A DNA stretch of 64,000 bases from Anaerolinea thermophila UNI-1 (GCF_000199675.1 NC_014960.1:1922001-1986000), one strand, 5' to 3'. Counted from the first letter of the stretch, positions 8,138 to 16,821 are shown. Notes: generated by a model from the sequence alone, not told the origin. Translations and numbers: made by a program.

Positions 8138-9205
8138 ATGAAACCATTTCGGGTCTTGCTTGCCGATGATCATGAAGTTGTTCGAGCAGGAATACGCCGT
8201 GTTCTGGAAGAAATCGAAAATATCCAAGTTGTGGCTGAGGTGGGAGATGGGAAGACTTTACAACAGGAAATCGCCCGCCAACTTCCGGATTTGATCCTGA
8301 TTGACGTTACCATGCCGGACTTTGATCCTATTTCGGCTATCCATTCAATACGCCTTAATTATCCCACTCTCAAAATTTTAGTGGTCAGCGCATACGATGA
8401 TAATGTGTACGTCCAGGGTTTGCTCAGCGCCGGAGTCCATGGATATCATCTGAAAGACCAACCTTTGAATGACCTGAAACTTGCCGTACAACGCGTGTTA
8501 AGCGGGGATCACTGGATTTCAAGCCCGTTAATTGGAAAACTCGTGCATGCCCTATCCAATTCTTCTATTCCTGGATTGACACCACGCCAGCAGGAAATTC
8601 TGCTTTACCTGTGGGAGGGTAAAGATAACCAGCAAATTGCACGCCTTACCGGGCTATCGGTAAAAACAATTGAGAATCACCTGACCCGCCTTTACCGTTT
8701 GTTGAACGTACAAAGTCGTTTAGAGGCTGTCAATTACCTCAATCAGCATCCGGAATTGCTTGGACAACACAATCCAACCTCGCACAATTCTCCCGAGCAT
8801 TCATCCAAATCAGATTTTCCAGTAGCCGTTTTAATTGTGGATGATAACCCCCGTTTTCGACAACAACTGGCACATGTCATGGGGAAAATAAACAATCATT
8901 TATCGGTGTATGAAAGTGGAGACATCACTTCAGCGGTCTTAATTTCTCAAAAAATCAAGCCTTTAGTAGCTTTCATTGATGTTGTTTTGCGAGGGGATGA
9001 AAATGGCATTCAATGCACTCGTCGAATCCGTGCAGTTTCCCCTCAAACACGCGTGGTACTGATCAGCGCTTACCCGGACCGGGAATTTCACCGGCTTGGG
9101 ATGGAAGCCGGCGCTGTAGCATTTATTGACAAAAAGGACCTGGATGTTAAAACCCTGAGAACAATCCTGGAAGACTGTATATCCACCACAACCAGTTCAT
9201 CCTGA
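8138..9205 (+). CDS. Response regulator with REC-LuxR HTH-REC architecture
   Basis: Cytoplasmic DNA-binding regulator of 355 residues. Residues 4-120 are a receiver domain (acidic pair D10-D11, phosphoacceptor Asp56 in LILIDVTMP, Lys106). Residues 145-205 are a LuxR/NarL-type helix-turn-helix (LTPRQQEIL, then SVKTIENHL). Residues 226-345 are a second receiver domain with D235-D236, Asp281 in VAFIDVVL and Lys332, so both receivers look able to be phosphorylated. NarL-type regulators normally have one receiver and end after the HTH; the C-terminal receiver is the unusual part. It is divergent from the permease/binding-protein/ABC-kinase operon, whose HisKA_3 kinase is the expected partner. Its 3' end overlaps the convergent MoaD-like gene by nine bases. 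Confidence 0.92.
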   Translation: MKPFRVLLADDHEVVRAGIRRVLEEIENIQVVAEVGDGKTLQQEIARQLPDLILIDVTMPDFDPISAIHSIRLNYPTLKILVVSAYDDNVYVQGLLSAGVHGYHLKDQPLNDLKLAVQRVLSGDHWISSPLIGKLVHALSNSSIPGLTPRQQEILLYLWEGKDNQQIARLTGLSVKTIENHLTRLYRLLNVQSRLEAVNYLNQHPELLGQHNPTSHNSPEHSSKSDFPVAVLIVDDNPRFRQQLAHVMGKINNHLSVYESGDITSAVLISQKIKPLVAFIDVVLRGDENGIQCTRRIRAVSPQTRVVLISAYPDREFHRLGMEAGAVAFIDKKDLDVKTLRTILEDCISTTTSSS

Positions 9206-9577
9206 AGAATCATGGCGGTAATCGTGGTGAATTCCTTTATCTTCCCTGCTACTTAATTCCTGAGCCAATTCGCCAATCATGCTGGCTCCATGACGATACT
9301 GAAAGGGCCACATACTGCGTAAGTGAAAGAACGCTACTCGATCGCCATCCTGAAGAATATGGCTTAAATCCGGTTGAACTCCAGGCATTGCGCTCAGCAA
9401 CCCATTGATAAATGTGATGCCTCGTTCTTCAGTGGGCATCTGAATCTTCTTCAATAGATCAGCAACAGTTGCTCCTTCGGGCAACTCCAGATAAAGGTTG
9501 GCAAAACCGGGTTTTGCCTGCTCACCCCCATATTTGGCTAACTCCCCATAGAGCCATACATCTATGCGAATCGTCAT
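9197..9577 (-). CDS. MoaD/ThiS-like ubiquitin-fold protein with C-terminal extension
   Basis: Small protein of 126 residues. Residues 1-85 fit the beta-grasp fold of MoaD/ThiS sulfur carriers (ELPEGATVADLLKKI, then LQDGDRVAFFHL). Unlike a carrier it does not end in Gly-Gly after the fold: about 40 extra residues follow and the chain ends DSSG. It may therefore be a structural or chaperone-like partner rather than an active sulfur donor, or may need trimming. It overlaps the preceding MoaD-like gene by four bases (ATGA) with GGAGGTGGAG in front. It closes the tungsten oxidoreductase operon. Confidence 0.8.
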   Translation of the reverse strand: MTIRIDVWLYGELAKYGGEQAKPGFANLYLELPEGATVADLLKKIQMPTEERGITFINGLLSAMPGVQPDLSHILQDGDRVAFFHLRSMWPFQYRHGASMIGELAQELSSREDKGIHHDYRHDSSG

Positions 9578-9819
9578 AGTGCTCCACCTCCAATCGGCGA
9601 AAAAATTCCTACTTCATCTCCATCTTTGAGTCTGGTATCCCACGAACAGGCTCGCCCTGCCACAAAAGCCACCTTAACTTCCTCTTCCGGAATCTTCAAG
9701 ATAGTCAGGACATCACGAATGGTAGCCCCGTCGGGTAAATTCACCGAAATAGGTTGTCCCGCACGAACACCTTCTACATAACGGACAAGGGTGGCGTACA
9801 ATTTTACTTTCACCTGCAC
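9574..9819 (-). CDS. MoaD/ThiS-like sulfur carrier protein
   Basis: An 81-residue beta-grasp protein (LPDGATIRDVLTIL, then LKDGDEVGIFSPIGGG). The tail IGGGAL carries the Gly-Gly that in MoaD/ThiS is adenylated and thiocarboxylated, though two residues follow it. The start is GTG at 9819; AGGAGG five bases before it overlaps the stop codon of the radical SAM gene. It is in the AOR operon, so supplying sulfur for the tungstopterin cofactor is the likely role (inferred). Confidence 0.82.
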   Translation of the reverse strand: MQVKVKLYATLVRYVEGVRAGQPISVNLPDGATIRDVLTILKIPEEEVKVAFVAGRACSWDTRLKDGDEVGIFSPIGGGAL

Positions 9820-9828
9820 CTTTACCTC

Positions 9829-11016
9829 CTAAGGACAGCGAACAATATCCTGCGCCCACAGGCAGTCTGCACAAGATGGATTCCACCCCCAGCATCCTTC
9901 ATTTCGCTGGCGCAAATCACAAGTTTCTCTTAAGTCGCAATCAGGACAGGATGGGAAATGAAATCCCATGACTTCACTTCTGAAACGCACGTATTCCTCG
10001 CTCATCCAGATTTCTTCTAAGGGTGTTTCATTCACATTTCCCAGAAGATAGCGGGTGACCTTTTTACGTAAACCATCCACAGCATAATAGTGATAATTAT
10101 GAGAGAATGCATAGCATGGCGATACCCCTCCATCCCACCCCACTACTGTAGCGCGGTCATAAACAAAACGACAACGCCGTTCCGCTCCCCAATGCATTCG
10201 TGGCATATCCAGGGTGCCCCACATCACCCATCCGCTGACTCGTACAGGCCAGGAACCGCCTTTCAACGGGGCTTGAGGTCCATAGCCATACAGAACTTCT
10301 TCACGCATTTCTTCCGTGTAAGGCAAAACATTTGTCACTAAAATCCGTGCCGCGTTCAAATGAGAGGCTAAACCAGCCAGATGAGGTAATTCCTCCACAT
10401 TACTCTTTAATGCTACGAACTCAATCCCTAACGCCGGGATGACTGTGGATAACTCACTCTTAATACGATTGACCCGACGAATATTTTCCAATACCTGGGC
10501 CAGCATAGCACCACGCACGCTGGAATAAGTTTCCGGTTTGACCCCATCTACCGAAACAACCAAACGGTCTACACCGGCTTCCACCAGCATTCGAGCCTTA
10601 TCTTCGTTCAACAACAAGCCATTTGTTCCAACCGTCACCGCGATTCCTCTACGACGGATTTCTTCGATCATGTCAAAGATGTTCTTATGGGTGAGCGGCT
10701 CGCCAAACCCTGTAAAAACTACCCGTTTTAACTCCGGCAGATGATCTATCCCCTCCAGAATGCGTTCAAAAGTTTGCATGGACATCTGGGCTTCCTCATC
10801 TTCCCAGACATTCCGGATACAGGTCACACAATGCAAATTACATCCTGTAGTGGGTTCAATGTAGAGTTTTCTGACATCCGGTTTTCGAGGGTGCAGGATT
10901 AAATCCCCATCACGTTCGTCTAACCAATACTCAGCCCCTGCAGGCATTTGACGTCGTTCGAGAAAAGAGAAAGGGAGCTGAAGCCGCCCTTCCGAATCGG
11001 CAATTAACTTGGGCAT
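9829..11016 (-). CDS. Radical SAM/SPASM protein, tungsten oxidoreductase maturase type
   Basis: Radical S-adenosylmethionine enzyme of 395 residues. The N-terminal 45 residues resemble an AbrB-like segment, then the [4Fe-4S] motif CNLHCVTC, then radical SAM barrel motifs (FTGFGEPL, VTVGTNGLLL, VDRLVVSVDG). The C-terminal part is a Cys-rich SPASM-like region (CPDCDLRETCDL, CWGWNPSCADC). The family with this layout is found next to aldehyde ferredoxin oxidoreductases and is thought to mature them. The start ATG at 11016 has GGGAGG five bases upstream; a longer frame extends to 11064 but has no binding site there. It lies directly after the AOR gene. Confidence 0.87.
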   Translation of the reverse strand: MPKLIADSEGRLQLPFSFLERRQMPAGAEYWLDERDGDLILHPRKPDVRKLYIEPTTGCNLHCVTCIRNVWEDEEAQMSMQTFERILEGIDHLPELKRVVFTGFGEPLTHKNIFDMIEEIRRRGIAVTVGTNGLLLNEDKARMLVEAGVDRLVVSVDGVKPETYSSVRGAMLAQVLENIRRVNRIKSELSTVIPALGIEFVALKSNVEELPHLAGLASHLNAARILVTNVLPYTEEMREEVLYGYGPQAPLKGGSWPVRVSGWVMWGTLDMPRMHWGAERRCRFVYDRATVVGWDGGVSPCYAFSHNYHYYAVDGLRKKVTRYLLGNVNETPLEEIWMSEEYVRFRSEVMGFHFPSCPDCDLRETCDLRQRNEGCWGWNPSCADCLWAQDIVRCP

Positions 11017-11038
11017 GGGTTCCTCCCTTTGAGAAAAT

Positions 11039-11066
11039 GGGTGGGCAGAGAGAATCTCGCCCACCC
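11039..11066 (-). terminator. Hairpin between the AOR gene and its maturase gene
   Basis: An 8-bp stem GGGTGGGC/GCCCACCC, extended by an inner GAGA/TCTC pairing and followed on the minus strand by ATTTTCTC. It is likely a partial terminator or mRNA stabiliser that lets the abundant oxidoreductase be made in excess over the maturation proteins. Confidence 0.6.
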
Positions 11067-11089
11067 TTTTCCACCTTTGTCAGAAGAGA

Positions 11090-12853
11090 CTAAAGTTCGG
11101 CATAAACAGCATCCAGCACTTCATCAGGCACATCAAACACCTGATTGTGCGGTGGCAACGGTTCACGCTTCATGAACTCGGGCATGCGGTCATGGGCTTT
11201 GGTGAATCCTGCCGCCTCATTGAATGCACGCTCAACTTTGAGGATCTCACTTCCGATGCGCAGGACATCATCCGCTGTCCATTTTGTCCCCAGTACGCCA
11301 TTGCATTCATCAATCATGCCCTGATACCCGCTGGCAATATCCAGAATGGGGAAGGCAATGAACAAACAATGCCCGGAAGAGTCGATGAACGCTGTAGTCG
11401 CCTGGAAAGCACGGCTCAAAGCAGCCTTTCCTTCGTTGGAAAGGGGATCAGCCTTTCCACCCACGCTCAAAATTTCGGGGGCAATGGTGTACCCAGCAGT
11501 ATGGTCTGCACCCATCGTAGTGGTGGCATAAGTTACCCCAATACCCTTCACCGCACGAGGCTCGTAAGCCGGCATGCTTTGCCCTTTCACTGCAGGGATG
11601 CGAGTTACACCCAGTACCTTACCGGCGGTCTCAGTCCCTGCGCCTAAAATGCGCCCGAGGTGAGTCCCCTTGCCCATTTCATGGAGTAACTGGATAGCAC
11701 CTTTTGCATCGCCAAAGGGAATAACTCCCGCTTCCATGGCTACCGCAATTGTGCATCCGGTCTCAATGGTGTCCAAGCCATAGGCATTGCACAGTTGAAC
11801 CATTTCGCCAATCGCATCCAGATCATCAATGCCACAGTTTGCACCCAGAGCCCAGTCGGACTCGTACTCAACGCACGAGGTAATTTCTTTGCCATTTTCG
11901 TCGTAAAGGGTATTGGAACACTGGATGATACATCCGGGGCTGCAAGCGTGGTTATAGAGATCCTTGCCAAGGCGCTGTTTGTTGGTCTCGAAAATGGCTT
12001 CTCCGGCAATCTTTGCCGCACCTTCGAAACGTCCACTGGAGAAGTTACGTGTGGGCAACCCGCCAGCCTCGTTCAAAATATTGACGAGCACCGCCGTTCC
12101 GAACGAGTTCAAGCCGCCTTTGGGTTTGGTGATATCATGCGAGCGAATTGCATCAATCATCTTCTTGCGCCCTTCGTCAAAGAGGGCTTTGTCAACAATT
12201 TCAACTCCGGGTGCTCCTTTGGCATCAATCACAATGAATTTCACCCGCTTACTACCCATCACCGACCCCAAGCCACCACGTCCAGAGTAACGGCTTGGAC
12301 GTTTTGCCAAATCGTTGTAGACGATGCCCGCATTCCCATAACCATACTCACCAGACACCCCACACCCGGCAAAGGAAATGCGGTCGCCAAATCGTTCAAA
12401 CAATTTTGGGGCTACTTCATAGAGGTCTTTGCCGGTGTATTCAGTGGCATCAAAGAAATCCACCTTAGGCTTTCCCGCATCAGCGTCCCAGGAAAGATGA
12501 ATACCCCAAAAAGTCTTTTTATCCTCCGGAAGCCCTTCCAGGATTAAGGCTTTGATGCGCATCACCGCCAAATCATGCGCCCAAGGAGACCCTGCATTAG
12601 ACTCCTTAATTCCCCCAGTCAATGGAGACTTTCCTCCAGCAGACACACGAGCAGAGGTTGGTGCGGATGTCCCCGTAACAATACCTGTGGCAAAAATCAG
12701 TTTGTTACTGGGACCCAGTGGATGCGCCAGCGGGGGCACTTCATCGTAAACAATTTGGGAAGTCAGCCCTCGCCCTGCCAGATACTTGTATTTTTCCGGC
12801 ACATCTTCAAATTTGACACTGCGGTCCGTCATATTGATTCTGAGAATCCACAT
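11090..12853 (-). CDS. Tungsten-containing aldehyde:ferredoxin oxidoreductase (AOR family)
   Basis: Oxidises aldehydes to acids (or reduces acids) with ferredoxin, using a tungstopterin cofactor and one [4Fe-4S] cluster; cytoplasmic. The N-terminal domain has the AOR signatures YLAGRGLTSQIVYDEV and FATGIVTGTSAPTSAR. The cluster ligands are the Cys triplet in CSPGCIIQC and a distal Cys in SGHCLFIAF. The spacing of the triplet is C-X3-C-X3-C rather than the C-X2-C-X3-C of Pyrococcus AOR. Length 587 residues is usual. I chose ATG at 12853 (MWILRINMTD) because AAGGAGGAAC precedes it and AOR proteins begin this way. The radical SAM and two MoaD-like genes follow. The substrate is not predictable. 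Confidence 0.93.
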   Translation of the reverse strand: MWILRINMTDRSVKFEDVPEKYKYLAGRGLTSQIVYDEVPPLAHPLGPSNKLIFATGIVTGTSAPTSARVSAGGKSPLTGGIKESNAGSPWAHDLAVMRIKALILEGLPEDKKTFWGIHLSWDADAGKPKVDFFDATEYTGKDLYEVAPKLFERFGDRISFAGCGVSGEYGYGNAGIVYNDLAKRPSRYSGRGGLGSVMGSKRVKFIVIDAKGAPGVEIVDKALFDEGRKKMIDAIRSHDITKPKGGLNSFGTAVLVNILNEAGGLPTRNFSSGRFEGAAKIAGEAIFETNKQRLGKDLYNHACSPGCIIQCSNTLYDENGKEITSCVEYESDWALGANCGIDDLDAIGEMVQLCNAYGLDTIETGCTIAVAMEAGVIPFGDAKGAIQLLHEMGKGTHLGRILGAGTETAGKVLGVTRIPAVKGQSMPAYEPRAVKGIGVTYATTTMGADHTAGYTIAPEILSVGGKADPLSNEGKAALSRAFQATTAFIDSSGHCLFIAFPILDIASGYQGMIDECNGVLGTKWTADDVLRIGSEILKVERAFNEAAGFTKAHDRMPEFMKREPLPPHNQVFDVPDEVLDAVYAEL

Positions 12854-13221
12854 AGTCTGTTCCTCCTTTGTCAAACGGAATACTGAAATGTCGCGGGAAA
12901 AAACGACAAAATGTTCTCTGCCACACCTCCTTGAAAAAAATGACGAAAGAACCACGTTCAATCAGCAGTTTCCTCTCATTCCCTTTTTCAGGAAAACGCT
13001 GATTAACTCCAAATTTTTCAAAACTTACCAATAAGTTGGGATTTCTTAAGATGTGAGAAAAGTTTCAAAATTAATTATATGATTTTTTTCCCTGAGTCAA
13101 TTATGCCAAAGATCATATTTCTCATTTCTTCTCTGGGAGATAAAAACAAAAAGAAGTCAAAATTTGAGTGTGGTATAATGCCAGCAGTCGGGAGTACCCG
13201 TTGAATTTGGTTAAGGAAACT
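12854..13221. other. Divergent intergenic region between AOR and LysM genes
   Basis: A 368-base gap without a supported gene. It contains an imperfect inverted repeat (13 of 15 bp) with arms at 12960-12974 (AATCAGCAGTTTCCT) and 12990-13004, a 15-base loop, and an isolated strong AAGGAGGTG on the minus strand near 12926-12934 with no usable start codon after it. Around 13030-13165 it is very A+T-rich. A TATAAT at 13174-13179 probably serves the LysM gene. Confidence 0.6.
13174..13179 (+). promoter_or_regulatory. -10 box of the LysM protein gene
   Basis: TGGTATAATG contains a perfect TATAAT, 42 bases before the ATG at 13222. No convincing -35. The box falls inside a longer frame starting with GTG at 13168, which argues against that longer start. 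Confidence 0.45.
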
Positions 13222-14337
13222 ATGACTGGAGAAAACCAAACAACCCAAACGAAAATTTGTCCCACCTGCGGGACTCGACTTTCAAGCAATGCAACTCGTT
13301 GTACCGTCTGTGGTACAGTATTGGTGGACGCAGAAGGGAAAACCGGGAAAGATCGTACCGTTCCAGAAATTTCCCTCTCATTACCTGCCTTGCTTGGCTT
13401 AATTGTATTGTTGCTCGCCGTTGGCGCAGGAACTGTATATGCCGTATTTCAATTTACTCAACCTGCACCTCAATCGGTTTCTGCCCCCACATTGACGCCA
13501 TCCATCACGCCTACTCATACAATGACACCCACTCCATCGCCCACAGCAACCTTAGAACCAACAGCAACAGAGCGCCCTCCATTTGAGTACAAAGTGGCTC
13601 CTCTTGATACATGCATCTCGATTGCCTCCACTTTCAACGTTTCTGTTCAGAGTATCATCATCCTGAACAAGTTGCCGGCTGCCTGTGATAATCTGGTAGT
13701 CGGACAAACCCTTCTCATTCCATACCCCACTGTGACCCCGACTCCTCTCCCAACGAATACGCTGGATCCCACCCAACAAGCAGAAGCGGCTTGCGAGAAA
13801 CTGGAGTACACCGTTACCGAAACCGATACGTTGAGCAAAATCTCTGCCAATTATGGGGTCAGCGCTCAAGCCATTCGGGATTATAACGGTTTACCCGGAG
13901 ACATTATCTTCCCTGGGCAAAAATTGATTATTCCCTTATGCGAGCGTGGTCCCAAACCAACTCCCACCCCGACCCCTATTCCACCCTATCCCGCTCCAAA
14001 TCTGCTCTTGCCTACAGACGGAGCATCGTTCTTATCCCTGAACGATATCATCACCCTGCAATGGGCATCGGTTGGGGAGCTTCGTCCAAATGAAGCCTAT
14101 GCAGTCTCCCTGATTGACGCAACCGATAGCAGTAAAGGGAAATTTGTTGCCTACGTCACAGAAACCAAGTACATCGTCCCTGAACAACTCCGCCCAACGG
14201 ATGGGAAACTGCACATATTCCGCTGGTCTGTTTTACCTGTCCGTCAAACCGGGACAAACAAAGAAACAAACGAGCCGATTTGGGAGCCCGCAGGGGCAGT
14301 CAGCGCCGAACGGGTTTTTGCGTGGGCAAGTAAATAA
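13222..14337 (+). CDS. Zinc-ribbon membrane protein with two LysM domains
   Basis: 371-residue protein. Residues 13-30 form a zinc ribbon (CPTCGTRL and CTVCGTVL). One membrane helix spans about 53-77. The outer part starts with a Thr/Pro-rich spacer, then has two LysM domains (YKVAPLDTCISIASTFNVS and YTVTETDTLSKISANYG), each about 45 residues, separated by another Pro/Thr spacer. The last 110 residues form an uncharacterised beta-rich domain. LysM binds N-acetylglucosamine polymers such as peptidoglycan, so an envelope role is likely, with the ribbon in the cytoplasm. AAGGAAA precedes ATG 13222. Confidence 0.85.
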   Translation: MTGENQTTQTKICPTCGTRLSSNATRCTVCGTVLVDAEGKTGKDRTVPEISLSLPALLGLIVLLLAVGAGTVYAVFQFTQPAPQSVSAPTLTPSITPTHTMTPTPSPTATLEPTATERPPFEYKVAPLDTCISIASTFNVSVQSIIILNKLPAACDNLVVGQTLLIPYPTVTPTPLPTNTLDPTQQAEAACEKLEYTVTETDTLSKISANYGVSAQAIRDYNGLPGDIIFPGQKLIIPLCERGPKPTPTPTPIPPYPAPNLLLPTDGASFLSLNDIITLQWASVGELRPNEAYAVSLIDATDSSKGKFVAYVTETKYIVPEQLRPTDGKLHIFRWSVLPVRQTGTNKETNEPIWEPAGAVSAERVFAWASK

Positions 14338-14355
14338 ACCGCAAAATTAAAACAG

Positions 14356-14401
14356 CAGGCTGCCTTTTGAGATTCAACTCATTGGGCAGCCTGTTTTTTT
14401 A
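14356..14401. terminator. Bidirectional rho-independent terminator
   Basis: Stem CAGGCTGCC (14356-14364) and GGCAGCCTG (14385-14393) with seven T on the plus strand; on the minus strand the stem is followed by CTGTTTTAATTTTG. It separates the convergent LysM and trxB genes. Confidence 0.9.
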
Positions 14402-14414
14402 ACCCGACCCGGGT

Positions 14415-15389
14415 TTAATCATGTTCCTCTAAAAACTTAGCGGCCTGCATTGCCGCAGCAGCCCCCATACCGGCAGATGTAATGACCTGTCGATAAATTG
14501 GGTCAGCGGCTTCACCCGCCGCGTAAACACCGGGCACACTGGTTTGCATCTTCTTGTCTGTAATGATATATCCACCTTCGTCCATTTCTAGTTGCCCATG
14601 GAAGAGTTGGGTATTTGGTTTGTGACCAATGAAAATAAACACACCATCGGTTGAAAAAGTGCTTTCTTCTCCCGTGACTACGTTTTTTAGTCGCACTGCT
14701 TTTACAGCATCCTCACCAAGAATTTCGGTGACCACCGTGTTCCATATAAACTGAATTTTAGGGTTGGATCTGGCACGAGATTGCAAAATTGCCCCGGCTC
14801 GTAAAGTATCACGACGATGAATGATCGTAACCTTCGTGGCATAACGGGTCAGGAAAATCCCCTCTTCTAATGCACTATCCCCACCGCCTACCACGACCAC
14901 CTCTTTATCTTTGAAAAACCAGCCATCGCAGGTTGCACAATATGAAACCCCTTTACCGGTGAGTTCTTTCTCACCAGGCACATTGAGATGATTGGGGCTG
15001 GCTCCGGTTGCAATGATTAAGGTCTGGGCTTTAATTTCCTGTCCGCTTTCCGTTTCAATCACAAAAGGTCGTTTAGACAAATCTACCCTGCTGGCAATAT
15101 CAAATTCAACCCTTGCTCCAAATCTCTCGGCTTGTTTCTGGAAAAGTTCACCGAGTTGTGAACCGCCCACCCCTTCCGGAAAACCAGGATAGTTTTCAAT
15201 GGTATGGGTCAACGCTGCCTGCCCCCCCAATTCCATTCCCGTCAGGACCAAGGGGTTTAATTCTGCACGTGCCGCGTAAAGTGCCGCAGCAAGGCCAGCA
15301 GGACCTGAGCCCAAAATTACCACTTTGTAGGGATGGTGTTCTTTTTCATCTTCGGCATGTGAAGTTAAATTCATCAGATTGAAGTCCAT
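14415..15389 (-). CDS. trxB: Thioredoxin reductase
   Basis: FAD- and NADPH-dependent reductase that keeps thioredoxin reduced; cytoplasmic, 324 residues. The FAD-binding motif GSGPAGLAAALYAARA is near residues 27-42, the redox pair is CATC (Cys151, Cys154), the NAD(P)-binding motif is VVGGGDSALEE, and the C-terminal FAD motif is GVYAAGEAADP. An N-terminal extension of about 20 residues precedes the first strand. AGAGGTG precedes the ATG. Stands alone, convergent with the LysM gene. Relatives can use ferredoxin or NADH; the NADPH preference is not tested here. Confidence 0.95.
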   Translation of the reverse strand: MDFNLMNLTSHAEDEKEHHPYKVVILGSGPAGLAAALYAARAELNPLVLTGMELGGQAALTHTIENYPGFPEGVGGSQLGELFQKQAERFGARVEFDIASRVDLSKRPFVIETESGQEIKAQTLIIATGASPNHLNVPGEKELTGKGVSYCATCDGWFFKDKEVVVVGGGDSALEEGIFLTRYATKVTIIHRRDTLRAGAILQSRARSNPKIQFIWNTVVTEILGEDAVKAVRLKNVVTGEESTFSTDGVFIFIGHKPNTQLFHGQLEMDEGGYIITDKKMQTSVPGVYAAGEAADPIYRQVITSAGMGAAAAMQAAKFLEEHD

Positions 15390-15462
15390 AAATCACCTCT
15401 TTGATTTGTGTACAAAATTTCAAATTACACACCTCATATTAGACGTTCCCTTCCTCTAAAAG

Positions 15463-16821
15463 TTACACCGTTTTGACCATCCGATCAGTGATTTCCAGAG
15501 CGCGATCAATCACCTCAAAACCTTCTCGAAGTTGTTCAGGAGTAATGATCAGGGGGGGGAGAAGCAAAATCGTATGCCAGTGAGTGTAAAGAAATACTCC
15601 CTGTTCAAGGATGTATTTACGCAAGGCGTTCATTTCGGCGCTGAAACCATTGAATGGTGCCATTGGCTCTCGGGTCTTTCGGTCTTTCACCAATTCAATC
15701 ACACCAAATAAGCCAATGGAACGAACCTCTCCCACCGATGGATGGCGTTCTACCAGTTCCTCCAACATCTCTTTCATCACCACACCCATTTCAGCGGCGT
15801 GCTCCACGATATGTTCATCTTTCATCACTTCAATCACTGCCGCAGCCGCCGCCAGAGAAATGGGATGCCCATTAAATGTCAATCCCCCAACGTATTCCCG
15901 ATCCATGAAGAACTCGTAGATTTCTTGGCGCATGGCAACCGCCCCCAAAGGCGCATACCCCGAGGTTAAACCTTTGGCCATAGTCATCAGGTCGGGTTTG
16001 ACCCCCCAGTGATCCACTGCAAACCACCGTCCTGTACGCCCAAACCCGCTCATCACCTCATCACAAATCAATAAAATCCCGTATCGATCACAAATGGCGC
16101 GTACTCCCTCCAAATATCCTTTAGGGGGAATAATCACTCCATTCGTCCCTGTAACCGTTTCAAGCAATACCGCAGCAATGGTATGGGGCCCTTCGTACTG
16201 GATAATCTCCTCCAGATGGTTAAGGTAGTCTTGAGAAAATTGCTCTTCAGAAACTTCAGGACGGTTCAGATGAAATGTAGAACGATAGCGATAGGGGTCC
16301 AGAAAATGAACCACCCCCGGCATGACGTACGGCTCCCAGGCCACCCGGCGTGGATCCCCCGTCAGGGCAAGTGCCCCATGGGTTGCCCCGTGATAAGAGC
16401 GATATCTCGTTAAGATCTTAGAACGCCCGGTAAACGCTCGAGCCAACTTAATAGCATTTTCATTGGCATCTGCCCCGCCAAGGGTATACAAAAAATGGGT
16501 TAAGCCTTCAGGGACAATTTCCCGGAGCAATTTACCCAAAACCGCTCGAGGACGGGTAGCCATTCCAGGACCCGCAAAAGCCAGTTCTCTAGCCTGATTG
16601 GCAATGGCTTCGATCACCCGTTGATTTCCATGCCCAATATTCACACACATGACCATGGAATTGAAATCCAGATATCTCTTTCCATGCACATCCCAAAAAT
16701 ACACCCCATCAGCACGTTTGACGGGAATGGGATTTACTTTACCCTGAGCAGACCAGGTCCAAAAATTCGTCTCCAGCGAAGCGGAGAGAATCTCCTCATC
16801 GGACATATATACCATATACAA
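15463..16821 (-). CDS. Class III PLP-dependent aminotransferase
   Basis: Fold type I, class III (omega-amino acid) aminotransferase of 452 residues. It has the cofactor-binding GGADANENAIKLAR segment, ICDEVMSGFGRTGRW and the Schiff-base Lys283 in TMAKGLTSGYAPLG. The sequence resembles the branch that includes taurine- and beta-alanine:pyruvate aminotransferases, but substrate cannot be assigned. Start: TTG at 16821 lies six bases after AAAGGA; ATG at 16815 is the alternative, 12 bases after it. Divergent from the DUF309 gene. Confidence 0.88.
   Translation of the reverse strand: MYMVYMSDEEILSASLETNFWTWSAQGKVNPIPVKRADGVYFWDVHGKRYLDFNSMVMCVNIGHGNQRVIEAIANQARELAFAGPGMATRPRAVLGKLLREIVPEGLTHFLYTLGGADANENAIKLARAFTGRSKILTRYRSYHGATHGALALTGDPRRVAWEPYVMPGVVHFLDPYRYRSTFHLNRPEVSEEQFSQDYLNHLEEIIQYEGPHTIAAVLLETVTGTNGVIIPPKGYLEGVRAICDRYGILLICDEVMSGFGRTGRWFAVDHWGVKPDLMTMAKGLTSGYAPLGAVAMRQEIYEFFMDREYVGGLTFNGHPISLAAAAAVIEVMKDEHIVEHAAEMGVVMKEMLEELVERHPSVGEVRSIGLFGVIELVKDRKTREPMAPFNGFSAEMNALRKYILEQGVFLYTHWHTILLLPPLIITPEQLREGFEVIDRALEITDRMVKTV

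Noticed and set aside
11795..12547. 250-codon open frame on the plus strand
   Set aside because: Antisense to the AOR gene; a by-product of its codon usage.
12807..13031. Possible leader gene with a strong AAGGAGGTG upstream of AOR
   Set aside because: No start codon at a proper distance from that site, and the frame runs over the AOR start; composition does not look coding.
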